DNA of 64,000 bases from DASTPP01 sp035762175. Lineage in GTDB: Bacteria; Myxococcota_A; Polyangia; Polyangiales; Polyangiaceae. The notes under the pieces were generated by a model. That model did no database searches and was not told where the DNA came from. It was given only the letters and a program-made list of their open reading frames with translations. Position numbers and translations under genes: made by a program. This document shows positions 28,209-36,456 of the stretch, in pieces; position 1 is the stretch's first letter; the number at the start of each line of letters is the position of its first letter. The stretch covers positions 1-64,000 of the forward strand of contig DASTPP010000295.1 in assembly GCA_035762175.1 (NCBI GenBank). The letters run 5' to 3'.

Positions 28209-29225
28209 CTAGCGCGCCGAGAGCGCCGCGAGGGCCAGGATCGCGAGGCCCACCGCGCCCAATGCGCTCTGGCGGCCGAGCGCGACGAGGCGCTCGCGCT
28301 CGGCGTCCGCCGAGGCCACGAGGACCGCGAGGCCGGAGGCGCGGGGGGTCGGCCGGCGCTCGTCGGGCGCCAGCGAGACGCTGAGCTCCCAGGCGAAGGG
28401 CTCGGCGGCGAGCGCGAGGGGGGCGGCGACGGGCGGCGGCGGGGGCCGCGGCGCCCGGCGGGCGCGGACGGCCGGCGGCGGGGCGGCCTCGAGGCCCAGC
28501 CGGATGCGCCGGGCGTTCAGGTGCGCCAGGAAGAGAACGAGCTCTCCGCAGCCCACGCAGGCCCACGCGAGCCAACGCCCGGGCCCCTCGGGGCCGGCCC
28601 AGAGGCTGGCGAGGCCGAGCGCGCCCACCCAGAGCCCGCTGCGCAGGGGCGAGGTCGGCGGCGGGTCGCTCGCCCGCCCGTCGTGCTCCTCGAAGAGCGC
28701 CGAGAACACCGGAAAGGCCGCCAGCCCCACGAGCAAACTGAGCGCGAGCGAGGGGGCGAAGTGGGTGACGAAGATGACGAGGGCGAAGCCGAGCGAAAGC
28801 AGCGCCCAGAGCGCGAGCTCGGCCAGCAAGGGGGGCAGCTCGCCGGGCGGCGCGCCGCTCAGCCGCCCCTGCAGGGTCTCGAGCCAGAGGCCGAAGGCCG
28901 GCAGCGCCGAGACGACGAGCGTGCCGCCGACCCCCGCGCCGAGCCCCCAGAGCGCCGCCCCCCAGAGCGCCGGCCCCTGCCCGCCCGGCGTCAGCCGCCG
29001 ACGCAAGGCCAGGGCGAGGCCCAGCGCCGCCAGGCTCGCCCGCGCCGCCGCGGTCGCCAGCGTGTTGGGAATGTCGCCGCCATAAAACGCGCCCGGGGTC
29101 AGGTTGAGCAGGCCCGCCGCGCTGCCGAGCCAGAGCGCGGCGACCGCGACGGGCGTCCCCGGAAGCCGTCGCGCCTGGCGGCCGAAGCCGCCCTGCCCCC
29201 AGGTCGAGGCGGCGAGCGAAGACAT
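28209..29225 (-). CDS. Multi-pass membrane protein of unknown function
   Basis: This 338-residue protein has about seven hydrophobic segments in the first 240 residues, then a Pro/Arg-rich cytoplasmic stretch (PPPAVRARRAPRPPPPP) and a final hydrophobic helix at about 318-335. The loop EEHDGRASDPPPTS is the most polar region. No catalytic motif or known family is recognised. It is divergent from the GMC oxidoreductase gene. Confidence 0.7.
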   Translation of the reverse strand: MSSLAASTWGQGGFGRQARRLPGTPVAVAALWLGSAAGLLNLTPGAFYGGDIPNTLATAAARASLAALGLALALRRRLTPGGQGPALWGAALWGLGAGVGGTLVVSALPAFGLWLETLQGRLSGAPPGELPPLLAELALWALLSLGFALVIFVTHFAPSLALSLLVGLAAFPVFSALFEEHDGRASDPPPTSPLRSGLWVGALGLASLWAGPEGPGRWLAWACVGCGELVLFLAHLNARRIRLGLEAAPPPAVRARRAPRPPPPPVAAPLALAAEPFAWELSVSLAPDERRPTPRASGLAVLVASADAERERLVALGRQSALGAVGLAILALAALSAR

Positions 29226-29284
29226 GACTGCCGCGTCTTGTACGCCGCGGCCGCCCCGGAGCTACCCTCGCCCGCGCACGCGAG

Positions 29285-29345
29285 CCCCGGCGAGCCGCGC
29301 GCGGCGCGCCCGAGGGGGCCGGCGCCCCGGCGAGCCGCGCGCGGC
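29285..29345. repeat. 21-bp direct repeat with 40-bp period
   Basis: The sequence CCCCGGCGAGCCGCGCGCGG and its last base occur at 29285-29305 and again at 29325-29345, in the intergenic region before the GMC oxidoreductase. Confidence 0.6.
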
Positions 29346-29390
29346 GGCCCCGAAGCGCCGGCGCCCTGGCACCGGACCCCGGCCCTCCGC

Positions 29391-29396
29391 TACCCT
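29391..29396 (+). promoter_or_regulatory. Candidate -10 element (TACCCT) of the GMC oxidoreductase gene
   Basis: TACCCT preceded by GC ends ten bases before the ATG. It would place the transcript start at or a few bases before the start codon. No -35 box is evident. Confidence 0.4.
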
Positions 29397-29406
29397 GCCC
29401 CCGCAC

Positions 29407-30936
29407 ATGGAATCGTTCGCCGACACCGTCGTCGTCGGCGCGGGCTCGGCGGGGGCCGTCATCGCCGCGCGCGCGACCGAGCGCTCCGACAACGAGGTCT
29501 TGCTGCTCGAGGCGGGCCCCGACTACCACGGGCAGGCCGCCTTGCCCTCGGACCTCAGCGACGGCACGCGCAACTCGATGCGCGACCACGACTGGGGCTA
29601 CCGGCACCGCGCGATGCCCGACCAGGTCGCCTTCGAATTCCCCCGCGGGAGGGTGGTCGGCGGCTCCTCGGCCGTCAACACCTGCATCGCCCTGCGGGGC
29701 CAGCCCTACGACTACGACGAGTGGGCCTCGCTCGGCCTGCCCGAGTGGTCGTGGGAGCACTGCCTGCCCGCCTTCAAGCGCCTCGAGACCGACCTCGACG
29801 TGAAGAACGAGTGGCACGGCGGCGAGGGCCCGGTGCCCATCCGGCGCCACCCGCCGGCAGAGCTCGTGCCCTGGCAGGCGGCCTTCCTCGAGGCGTGCGC
29901 CGAGCTCGGCTTCCCGGCGGCGTACGACTCGAACGACCCGACCACCACGGGCTACGGGCCCCACGCGATGAACAAGGTCGACGGCGTGCGCATGAGCGCC
30001 GCCCGCTGCTACCTGACGCCCGAGGTCCGGCGCCGGCCGAACCTGCGCTTGCGCCCGGGCGTGCTCGCCCGCCGCGTCCTCTTCGAGGGGCGCCGGGCCG
30101 TCGGCGTCGAGATCGAGGTCGACGGCCGCGTCGAGCGCGTCGGCGCGCGGCGCGTGATCGTGTCGGCGGGCGCCATCAACACGCCCGGCCTGCTCCTGCG
30201 CTCGGGCGTCGGGCCCCGCGCCGAGCTCGAGCGCCTCGGCGTCGACCCCGTCGCCGACGTGCCCGCCGTCGGCGCGCGCCTGCTCGACCACCCGGGCGCC
30301 GCCATCTTCCTCGTGCCCCGCTGGGGCCTCTCGAAGGTCGGCCACCCGCTCGTGCAGACGGTGCTGCGCTACCGCTCGCGGGGCAGCCCCTACCCGAAGA
30401 ACGACATGCAGCTGCAGCCGGGCTCGTTCCTGCCCCTGCCCCCGCTGCCCATGCCCTTCGTGACCCTCGCCTGCTGCGTCGGCAAGCCCCGCGGCTGGGG
30501 CACGCTGCGCTTCCTCTCGGCCGACCCGCGCGGAAAGCCCCGCATCGACTCGAACGTGCTCGGCCACGACGAGGACCGCGCCCGCGCCGTCGAGGCGCTC
30601 GAGCTCGCGCGCGCCTGCGTGCACACCCGCGCCATGCGCGGCCTCGTCACCTTCCTGTGGCCCCTCGACCCGGTGCTGCGCGACCGCTCGCGCCTGCGCG
30701 CGTGGATCGCCTCGAGCTGCGGCTCCGGCTACCACCCCTCGGGCACCGTGCCGATGGGCCCCGACGGCTCGCCCGACGCCGCCACCGACGGGCGCGGCCG
30801 CGTGCGCGGCGTCGAGGGCCTCGTCGTCGCCGACGCCAGCCTGATGCCCACCATACCTTCTTCGAATACGAACCTTCCCACTTTGATGATCGGCGAACGC
30901 TTCGGCGAATGGCTACGCGAAGGCGGCCTCGATTGA
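29407..30936 (+). CDS. GMC family oxidoreductase (choline dehydrogenase-like)
   Basis: This 509-residue flavoenzyme belongs to the glucose-methanol-choline family, which oxidises alcohols with FAD. The N-terminal FAD motif GAGSAGAVIAARATE is at about 11-25. GMC signature 1 (GRVVGGSSAVNTCIALRG) and signature 2 (GAINTPGLLLRSGVGP) are present. The active site His is in GSGYHPSGTVPMG, and the second catalytic position is Asn in SNTNLPTLMIGER, giving the His/Asn pair seen in choline and related oxidases. Substrate cannot be read from sequence. There is no signal peptide. Confidence 0.94.
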   Translation: MESFADTVVVGAGSAGAVIAARATERSDNEVLLLEAGPDYHGQAALPSDLSDGTRNSMRDHDWGYRHRAMPDQVAFEFPRGRVVGGSSAVNTCIALRGQPYDYDEWASLGLPEWSWEHCLPAFKRLETDLDVKNEWHGGEGPVPIRRHPPAELVPWQAAFLEACAELGFPAAYDSNDPTTTGYGPHAMNKVDGVRMSAARCYLTPEVRRRPNLRLRPGVLARRVLFEGRRAVGVEIEVDGRVERVGARRVIVSAGAINTPGLLLRSGVGPRAELERLGVDPVADVPAVGARLLDHPGAAIFLVPRWGLSKVGHPLVQTVLRYRSRGSPYPKNDMQLQPGSFLPLPPLPMPFVTLACCVGKPRGWGTLRFLSADPRGKPRIDSNVLGHDEDRARAVEALELARACVHTRAMRGLVTFLWPLDPVLRDRSRLRAWIASSCGSGYHPSGTVPMGPDGSPDAATDGRGRVRGVEGLVVADASLMPTIPSSNTNLPTLMIGERFGEWLREGGLD

Positions 30937-31079
30937 AACTCCGGCCCGCCCGCGCCGGGGCCCCGGGGCGCGGCCTCAGCCGCGCGCCGCGTGCGAAATC
31001 GGCTCGCCCCCAAGACCCTTAACGGTAAGCCCCCGCTCGCCCTTGACGGCGCGTGAGTTCTTCCGTCTGCTACCGCTCC

Positions 31080-32807
31080 ATGAGAAGGTTTTGGCTTCCG
31101 TTCACGTACCTCGCCTTGGTCTCGTCCCTGACGCTCGTCGGCTGTGGCGACGATGACGACGACCCGGGCACGACCAACGGCACGGGCGGCCGAGCGGGCA
31201 CCGGCGGCACGGGCGGCCGGGCCGGCACGGGCGGCTCGGGCACCGGCGGCTCGGGCACGGGCGGCACGGCCGGCTCGGGCACCGGTGGCTCGGGCACCGG
31301 CGGCTCCGCGGGTTCGGGCACCGGCGGCTCGGCCGGCGACGGTACGGGCGGCTCGGCCGGCGATGGTACCGGCGGCTCGGCCGGCGACGGTACGGGCGGC
31401 TCAGCCGGCGATGGTACGGGCGGCAGCGGCACGGGCGGCAGCGGCACCGGCGGCAGCGGCACCGGCGGCTCGGGTACGGGTGGTAGCGGCACCGGCGGCA
31501 GTGGCACCGGCGGATCGGGCACCGGCGGCTCAGGCACCGGCGGCAGTGGTACGGGTGGCTCCGGTACGGGTGGCAGCGGCACGGGTGGCAGCGGCACGGG
31601 CGGAAGCGGCACCGGCGGGTCCGGCACGGGCGGCTCGGGCACCGGTGGTTCCGGTACGGGTGGTAGCGGCACCGGCGGCAGTGGCACCGGCGGATCGGGC
31701 ACGGGCGGCAGCGGCACCGGCGGCTCGGGTACCGGTGGCAGTGGCACCGGCGGCTCGGGCACCGGCGGCAGCGGCACGGGTGGCTCGGGCACCGGCGGAT
31801 CGGGCACGGGCGGGTCCGGCACGGGCGGCTCGGGCGGCGGGGGCAGCGGCCCCATCGTGATCAACGAGTTGGCCTACAACTCGAAGGGCACCCCCGACGC
31901 GGGCTGCTACATCGAGCTCAAGGGCCCGCCGGGCGCCTCGCTCGCGAACCACTCGCTGCGCTCGATCAACGGCAACGGCGGCACACTCATCGCCGAGTTC
32001 AAGTTCTCATCGGGGCAAGCGCTCGACGCGAACGGCTACTTCGTCATCGCGCAAGACAACACCGTCACGGTGCCCGCGGGCGGGGCGATCGTGGTCAGCA
32101 CCTTCGCCGACCTGCAGAACGGCCCCGACAGCCTCGTGCTAGTCAACAACGCCACCAGCGCGACCCTGGACGCCGTCGGCTACTCGGACGCCCTCGGCGC
32201 CTTCAACTCGCCCAACATCTTCCAGGGCGAGGGCAAGTTCGCGATCGCGCCGACGACCCCGCAGGTCGACCTCGGGTTCGCCCTCTCGCGCCTGCCCGAC
32301 GGCGGCGACACGAACGACAACTTCACCGACTTCGGCATCGGCGCGAGGACGCCGGGCGCGGCGAACGTGGCCGTCCCGACCGTCGTCGGCTTCTGCAACG
32401 TGCAGTTCCCCGCCACGCTCTGCTCGACCCCGGGCACCCCGAGCGCCACCGTGTACGGCCAGGTCTACGTCGGCGGCTTGACCGACGCGAGCGGCACGCC
32501 CGCGCCGGGCATCAAGTCCGAGCTCGGCTTCGGCCCCGCCGGCAGCGACCCGCGCGTCTCGACGAACTGGGTGTACACCGCCGCGACGATCAACCCCGGG
32601 TTCGACTTCAACCAGAACAACGACGAGTACCAGGCGTCGCTGCCGGGGCAGGCGAACCCGGGCACGCTCTCGTACGTCTACCGCGTCTCGCTCAACGGCG
32701 GCCCCTTCCTCTATTGCGATACGACCGGCACGACCGACGACCCGAACAACCTGCCCTTCACCCCGGCCGACCTCGGCACCTGGACGGTCGCCGCGAGCTG
32801 CCCCTGA
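31080..32807 (+). CDS. Lamin-tail-domain lipoprotein with long Gly-Thr-Gly-Gly-Ser repeat
   Basis: This 575-residue protein starts at the ATG at 31080 (a GTG at 31053 is possible). The signal ends in a lipobox LVGCG. About 220 residues of low-complexity linker follow, first mixed (SAGDGTGG) and then roughly 27 copies of SGTGG. The C-terminal 310 residues begin PIVINELAYNSKGTPDAGCYIEL, a lamin-tail domain (PF00932-like) pattern, with DTNDNFTDFGIGARTPGAAN typical of it. It is predicted to be displayed on the outer surface, the linker acting as a stalk. Function is unknown. Confidence 0.88.
   Translation: MRRFWLPFTYLALVSSLTLVGCGDDDDDPGTTNGTGGRAGTGGTGGRAGTGGSGTGGSGTGGTAGSGTGGSGTGGSAGSGTGGSAGDGTGGSAGDGTGGSAGDGTGGSAGDGTGGSGTGGSGTGGSGTGGSGTGGSGTGGSGTGGSGTGGSGTGGSGTGGSGTGGSGTGGSGTGGSGTGGSGTGGSGTGGSGTGGSGTGGSGTGGSGTGGSGTGGSGTGGSGTGGSGTGGSGTGGSGTGGSGTGGSGTGGSGGGGSGPIVINELAYNSKGTPDAGCYIELKGPPGASLANHSLRSINGNGGTLIAEFKFSSGQALDANGYFVIAQDNTVTVPAGGAIVVSTFADLQNGPDSLVLVNNATSATLDAVGYSDALGAFNSPNIFQGEGKFAIAPTTPQVDLGFALSRLPDGGDTNDNFTDFGIGARTPGAANVAVPTVVGFCNVQFPATLCSTPGTPSATVYGQVYVGGLTDASGTPAPGIKSELGFGPAGSDPRVSTNWVYTAATINPGFDFNQNNDEYQASLPGQANPGTLSYVYRVSLNGGPFLYCDTTGTTDDPNNLPFTPADLGTWTVAASCP
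31185..31845 (+). repeat. 15-bp coding minisatellite
   Basis: A tandem array of 15-bp units encodes SGTGG repeats inside the lamin-tail lipoprotein. Synonymous positions vary between copies (GGC, GGT, GGA; ACG, ACC) while the peptide is constant. This points to selection on the protein and makes length change by slippage likely. Confidence 0.9.
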
Positions 32808-32936
32808 GCGGGTTACGCCTCGCCCCCCCCTCGCACGCCGCCCGGCGCGCCGGCCCCCCTCGGAGGCGCCGGCCGCGTAGCGAGGGGCCGGGGTCGAAAC
32901 CGACCTCTCGTTCGATGGGGCCAGCAGTCGGCGGAA

Positions 32937-32984
32937 GGCGGCGTTGCGCCCGACGAACGTACTTCCGTCGGGCGCAACGCCGCC
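32937..32984. repeat. 19-bp perfect inverted repeat with 10-nt loop
   Basis: GGCGGCGTTGCGCCCGACG at 32937-32955 is the exact complement of 32966-32984, with loop AACGTACTTC. No T-run follows on either strand, so it is not a standard intrinsic terminator. Confidence 0.85.
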
Positions 32985-33103
32985 CACTGCACGGACGCCA
33001 TGCGTGCACCTACCTGCTCGCACCGGGCCGCACTTGCGACGCGTTGCCGAGGGCAGCGGACGAGCTGGTGTGCCTGCGAAACGTTCCGGCCCCCTTGCGG
33101 TGA

Positions 33104-33361
33104 GGGTCGGCGGGCAACGAAGAGCCTTCCGAACCCTTCCCGAAGGGGGTCGGCGGGCAACGGAGAGCCTTCCGAACCCTTCTCGAAGGGGGTCGGCGGG
33201 CAACGAAGAGCCTTCCGACCCCTGCCCGAAGGGGGTCAGCGGGCAACGAAGAGCCTTTCGAACCCTTCCCGAAGGGGTCGGCGGTGCAACGAAGAGCCTT
33301 CCGACCCCTTCTGGGAGGGGTCGGCGGTGCAACGAAGAGCGTAGCGGGCCCTCCGGGGGGG
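33104..33361. repeat. 43-bp tandem repeat array, about six copies
   Basis: The anchor GGTCGGCGG recurs with spacings of 43, 43, 43, 42, 43 and 41 bp. Each unit also contains CAACGAAGAGCCTTCCGA and a small internal inverted pair (CCGACCCC with GGGGTCGG in the clearest copy), so every copy could form a hairpin. There are no unique spacers, so it is not CRISPR. Confidence 0.85.
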
Positions 33362-33363
33362 TC

Positions 33364-33534
33364 GGCTAGGCTCTGTCTGGCGAAGGCGGACCGAGCGCGG
33401 CGCCCGAGGCGCCAGTCGGCGCGGCCCGCAGGGGGCGAAGGAATCCGCCTGGAGTTCGAGGCCCCCCGCGGGCCGTGCCGGCGCCGCGGATCGGGCGCCG
33501 GGCGACGGGAGCACTCGCCAGACAAGGCCTAGTC
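33364..33534. mobile_element. MITE-like element with terminal inverted repeats and a CTAG flank
   Basis: The left end GGCTAGGCTCTGTCTGGCGA (33364-33383) matches the inverse of the right end TCGCCAGACAAGGCCTAGTC (33515-33534) at 17 of 20 bases. Both ends carry CTAG, which could be a 4-bp target duplication around 14-bp inverted termini. The 130-bp interior is GC-rich and has no transposase. This fits a non-autonomous or deleted IS5-like element, but the family is a guess. Confidence 0.6.
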
Positions 33535-33691
33535 ACCGACATGCGCACAGGCCCCGATGTTGGGCGATGGGTGGTGGCTTCAACGCGGGGGGTTCGGCGG
33601 AGCGATGGCTCGAACGCTCTCGGACGCTCGATGCATGATGACACCGGCGAGGCCCTTCCGTCCGGCGTCGAGACCCGGTACGGCATAGGCT

Positions 33692-34009
33692 ATGGAAATC
33701 GTCGACATCAACGTGGGAACGGGGGCCGAGGCGGTCACGGGGCAGCTCGTCAAGGTGCACTATACGGGCACGATGACCAACGGGCAGAAGTTCGATAGCA
33801 GCCGCGATCGAAACAAGCCCTTCGACTTCGTGCTCGGCGCGGGGCAAGTCATCAGGGGCTGGGACCAGGGCGTCGCCGGCATGAAGGTCGGCGGCAAGCG
33901 CAGGCTCACCATTCCGCCCGAGCTGGCGTACGGCAGCCGGGGCTTTCCGCCGGTGATACCGCCGAACTCGACGCTCGTCTTCGAGATCGAGCTGCTCGGC
34001 GTCGGCTGA
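33692..34009 (+). CDS. FKBP-type peptidyl-prolyl cis-trans isomerase
   Basis: This 105-residue protein is a complete, minimal FKBP domain. Diagnostic segments include VKVHYTGTMTNGQKFDSS, PFDFVLGAGQVIRGWDQGVAGMKVGGKRRLTIPPELAYG and the C-terminal strand TLVFEIELLGV. It has no signal peptide, so it is probably cytoplasmic. The gene is preceded by about 160 bp of lower GC and a TAGGCT motif that abuts the ATG. Its 3' half is overlapped, on the other strand, by the doubtful tail of the next gene. Confidence 0.96.
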   Translation: MEIVDINVGTGAEAVTGQLVKVHYTGTMTNGQKFDSSRDRNKPFDFVLGAGQVIRGWDQGVAGMKVGGKRRLTIPPELAYGSRGFPPVIPPNSTLVFEIELLGVG

Positions 34010-35241
34010 GCGCGTCGAGGCGTCGGGCGGGCCCCGGGCATTAAGCGCGGCGAAGCGTTCGGGCGGGCTCCGGGCGTCGAGGGCGGCGAAGCGTTCGGGC
34101 GGGCTCCGGGCGTCGAGGGCGGCGAGGCGTTCGGGTTAGCCCTGGGCGTTAAGCGCGGCGAGAGCGCGGGCGGGACGGTCACCCAGGGCGACAGGAGCGT
34201 CCGCTGGTTCGGGCCCTGGGCGTCGTCGAAGGCGAGATCGTAGCGGGCGCGCAGGCGGGCGACCCGCTCGCCGGGCGGCACGAGGCCGAAGCCGTCGTGC
34301 GCGCTCGTCTTCGTCGCCGGCAGGAGGATCGAGCGCCGCTGGCCGGGCGCGATCGAGTCGCGCGCGGTGCCGAGGACGACGGCGTCGCTCGAGACGCGAA
34401 GGGTGCGGGTCTTGGTCGAGTCGCTCGCGCGCTCGAGCTCGGCCTCGAAGCTCAAGACGCCGACGTCAGCAGTGGCGAACGGCAGCGGCGTGGCCCCGCG
34501 GTTCTCGATGCGCACGTCGAGCGCGGGGGCGAGCGGCGACGAGGCGGCGCGGGGCAGCGGACCGCGCAGGACGAGCTCGAGGGCGAGCGGCCTCTCGACC
34601 GGCAGCTCGAGGGGCGACGTCTCGAGCTCGAACGAGGGCATCGCGGCCATGCTGCGCGGGGGCGTGCGCCGGTCGGCCGCGCCTTCGGCGTAGGCGTAGC
34701 GGGCGAGGACGCGCACCCGCTTCGCGTCGCCCACATCAAGGCGAGTCGGAAACTGGTACCAGGGCAGCTTGCGGGCGGCGCCGGGCGCGAGCGTGATGAC
34801 GTCTTTGGTCCAGTCTTCGTCGTAGAGACCGCAACGCACCCCGGCGGGCTCGGGCGCGGCCTCCCAGGTGCCGGCGGCGGTCTGCCGCTCGACCGAGAAC
34901 GAGATGCGCGGCTCGCGCCGGCCCGCGTCGCTGCCGTCGCTCGGCAAGACGACGGGGTAGCTGCGCGAGCGCGAGCGGTTGACCAGCCAGACCTCGAGGC
35001 GGGGGTCTTTCGACGCCTCGAAGGGCTCGGCGTTCGCGCGGCGGATCTCGAGCCGCAGATCGCGCTCGACGTCGGCCCGCGCGAGCTTGAACACCGGGCC
35101 CTTCGCCGCCCCGGGCGCGGGCGGGGCGCCCCGCTCGGGCGAGGCGGCGGCGTCCCCCGAAATCGAGGCGACGCCGAGAGAGAGCGCCGCGGCGGCGAGG
35201 GCGAGCCGCGGGCGGCGGGCGGGGGCGTGGCGGCGGCGCAT
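33760..35241 (-). CDS. Secreted protein of unknown function; C-terminal tail doubtful
   Basis: A signal peptide (LALAAAALSLGVASISGDAAA) is followed by about 330 residues of beta-rich sequence (LEVWLVNRSRSRSYPVVLPSDG; LELVLRGPLP; RIENRGATPLPFATADVGVLSFEAEL), consistent with Ig-like strands. The convincing part ends at LLSPWVTVPP (about 34170). The frame then enters a 36-bp tandem repeat, passes in-frame TTA codons and runs 250 bp antisense into the FKBP gene. A TAA lies one base out of frame at about 34150, so the true end is probably there. It is last in the MoxR/VWA gene chain. A similar architecture is seen in the protein at 60266. Confidence 0.65.
   Translation of the reverse strand: MRRRHAPARRPRLALAAAALSLGVASISGDAAASPERGAPPAPGAAKGPVFKLARADVERDLRLEIRRANAEPFEASKDPRLEVWLVNRSRSRSYPVVLPSDGSDAGRREPRISFSVERQTAAGTWEAAPEPAGVRCGLYDEDWTKDVITLAPGAARKLPWYQFPTRLDVGDAKRVRVLARYAYAEGAADRRTPPRSMAAMPSFELETSPLELPVERPLALELVLRGPLPRAASSPLAPALDVRIENRGATPLPFATADVGVLSFEAELERASDSTKTRTLRVSSDAVVLGTARDSIAPGQRRSILLPATKTSAHDGFGLVPPGERVARLRARYDLAFDDAQGPNQRTLLSPWVTVPPALSPRLTPRANPNASPPSTPGARPNASPPSTPGARPNASPRLMPGARPTPRRAQPTPSSSISKTSVEFGGITGGKPRLPYASSGGMVSLRLPPTFMPATPWSQPLMTCPAPSTKSKGLFRSRLLSNFCPLVIVPV
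34020..34175. repeat. 36-bp tandem repeat, about four copies
   Basis: The unit GCGGCGAAGCGTTCGGGCGG plus 16 more bases recurs at 34047, 34083, 34119 and, diverged, at 34155. Read in the frame of the minus-strand gene it gives a Pro/Ser-rich 12-residue repeat (NASPPSTPGARP), but it more likely lies outside the gene. Confidence 0.75.
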
Positions 35242-35310
35242 GGCGGAGGAGGCTCGGCGTACTGTACACCGGGGGCCCGGAATGTTCCCCGCGGGGCGAT
35301 TTGGGGGAGG

Positions 35311-36450
35311 CTAGCCCCCGCCCTCGTCGATGTCGACGAGGCGCACCACCGAGCCGAAGGGGAAGGCCGAGTCGGGGGCCCCGCCGGGGGCGACGACCCA
35401 GAGCACGGCGGCGAGGGGCGGGTCTTTCGGAAAGGAGCCGTAGCCGTCGGTGAGGTAGATGAGAAGCGTTTCGCCCTCGCCCGGGGGCTCGCGCTCGGCG
35501 CGCTCGAAGAAGGGCTCGAAGCGGGTGCCGCCGCCGCCCTTGGGGGGCGGCAGGGGGGTGTCGACGTCGATCGCGTAGGGCCCGTAGAGGTCGGCGTCGG
35601 CGTAGTAGAGCTCGGCGCGCACGTGGGGGTAGGCGCCGAGCACGCCCCGCACCTCGCCGAGGAAGGTGCCGAGCAGGGGCCCGTTGACCGAGCCGCTCGT
35701 GTCGACGGCGACGAGGGCGCGCAGCGACTCGCCCTCGAGCGCCTCGAGGTAAAGGCGCTGGTGAAGGAAGCGCCGGTCGAAGGCGCCGAAGTCGGTCGGC
35801 GTCCGCACGAGGAAGCGCCAGAGCTGCGTGCGCCAGTCGACGCGCGGCTCGCTCGCCTCGCGCACGATGCGCTCGAGCCCGGCGGGCAGGGTGCCCTGGC
35901 CGAGGCTGCGGGCCATGGCCTCGGCCTGCAACAGGGCGCGCCGCCAGTAGGCCTCGATCTCGGCGAGGCTCGAGCCCGCGACCGCGCCGCCGGCCCCCGG
36001 GCGCAGGCAGTTCGGGCAGAGGTTCGAGGCCCGCCGGTCGAGTAGCGCGTAGATCTCTTCGACGCTGAGGTGCTCGAGCTTCGGGTCGCGCAGGGCGCCT
36101 TCGGGCAGCTCGAGGCCGGGCTGGGCGGCGACGATGCCGTTGACGACGATGTCGGCGGCGACATTCCAGCGGACGGGGTCGCGGGCGCGGACGCGCGTGG
36201 GGTGCGAGAGCGCGGCGTGCAGCACCTCGTGCAGGAGCACGGCGTCGAGCTGCGCGGGCGAGAGCTCGGCGAGGTAGGCGGGGTTGTAAAAGACGTCGCG
36301 CCCGTCGGTGCAGGCCGTGGGCACGCCGGCGCTCGGCCGAAAGCGCGCGAAGAGGCAGAGGGCGGCGAAGAAGGGCGCGTCGCGGCGCAGCCGCAGGAGC
36401 GAGCCGCGGATGCGCCGCTCGATCGCGGCCGGGTCGGGGGGGGCGGACAT
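35311..36450 (-). CDS. VWA-like domain / putative metallopeptidase protein (DUF2201 type)
   Basis: This 379-residue protein joins two modules. The N-terminal part holds a zincin-type HEVLH motif (His74, Glu75, His78). The C-terminal part is VWA-like, with the metal-binding DTSGS motif at Asp250 and IYLTDGYGSFP. A CPNC pair (145-148) sits between them. This architecture is regularly encoded next to MoxR ATPases, as here with a 6-bp gap, and the pair is thought to act as a chaperone-like or metal-insertion machine. The protein has no signal peptide. The final residues are DIDEGGG. Confidence 0.9.
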   Translation of the reverse strand: MSAPPDPAAIERRIRGSLLRLRRDAPFFAALCLFARFRPSAGVPTACTDGRDVFYNPAYLAELSPAQLDAVLLHEVLHAALSHPTRVRARDPVRWNVAADIVVNGIVAAQPGLELPEGALRDPKLEHLSVEEIYALLDRRASNLCPNCLRPGAGGAVAGSSLAEIEAYWRRALLQAEAMARSLGQGTLPAGLERIVREASEPRVDWRTQLWRFLVRTPTDFGAFDRRFLHQRLYLEALEGESLRALVAVDTSGSVNGPLLGTFLGEVRGVLGAYPHVRAELYYADADLYGPYAIDVDTPLPPPKGGGGTRFEPFFERAEREPPGEGETLLIYLTDGYGSFPKDPPLAAVLWVVAPGGAPDSAFPFGSVVRLVDIDEGGG

Positions 36451-36456
36451 GGCGCC

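Larger units (their letters stand above)
32808..33691. other. 880-bp gene-free region with inverted repeats, a tandem array and a MITE-like element
   Basis: No supported gene lies here; the short frames that cross it only mirror the 43-bp periodicity. In order it holds a GC-rich stretch after the lipoprotein stop, a 19-bp perfect inverted repeat (32937-32984), a 43-bp tandem array (33104-33361), an element bounded by inverted repeats (33364-33534) and a lower-GC stretch before the FKBP gene. Confidence 0.7.

Noticed and set aside
31185..31845. Long minus-strand frame rich in PPVP through the minisatellite
   Set aside because: It is the antisense image of the SGTGG repeats; the plus strand has a lipoprotein signal and a lamin-tail domain.
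33104..33361. CRISPR-like regular repeats
   Set aside because: The 43-bp units are directly contiguous with no unique spacers, and no cas genes are near.
32944..33369. Short frames with GGQRRAFRTLPEG repeats
   Set aside because: They reflect the 43-bp periodicity in all frames and have no signal, ribosome binding site or domain.
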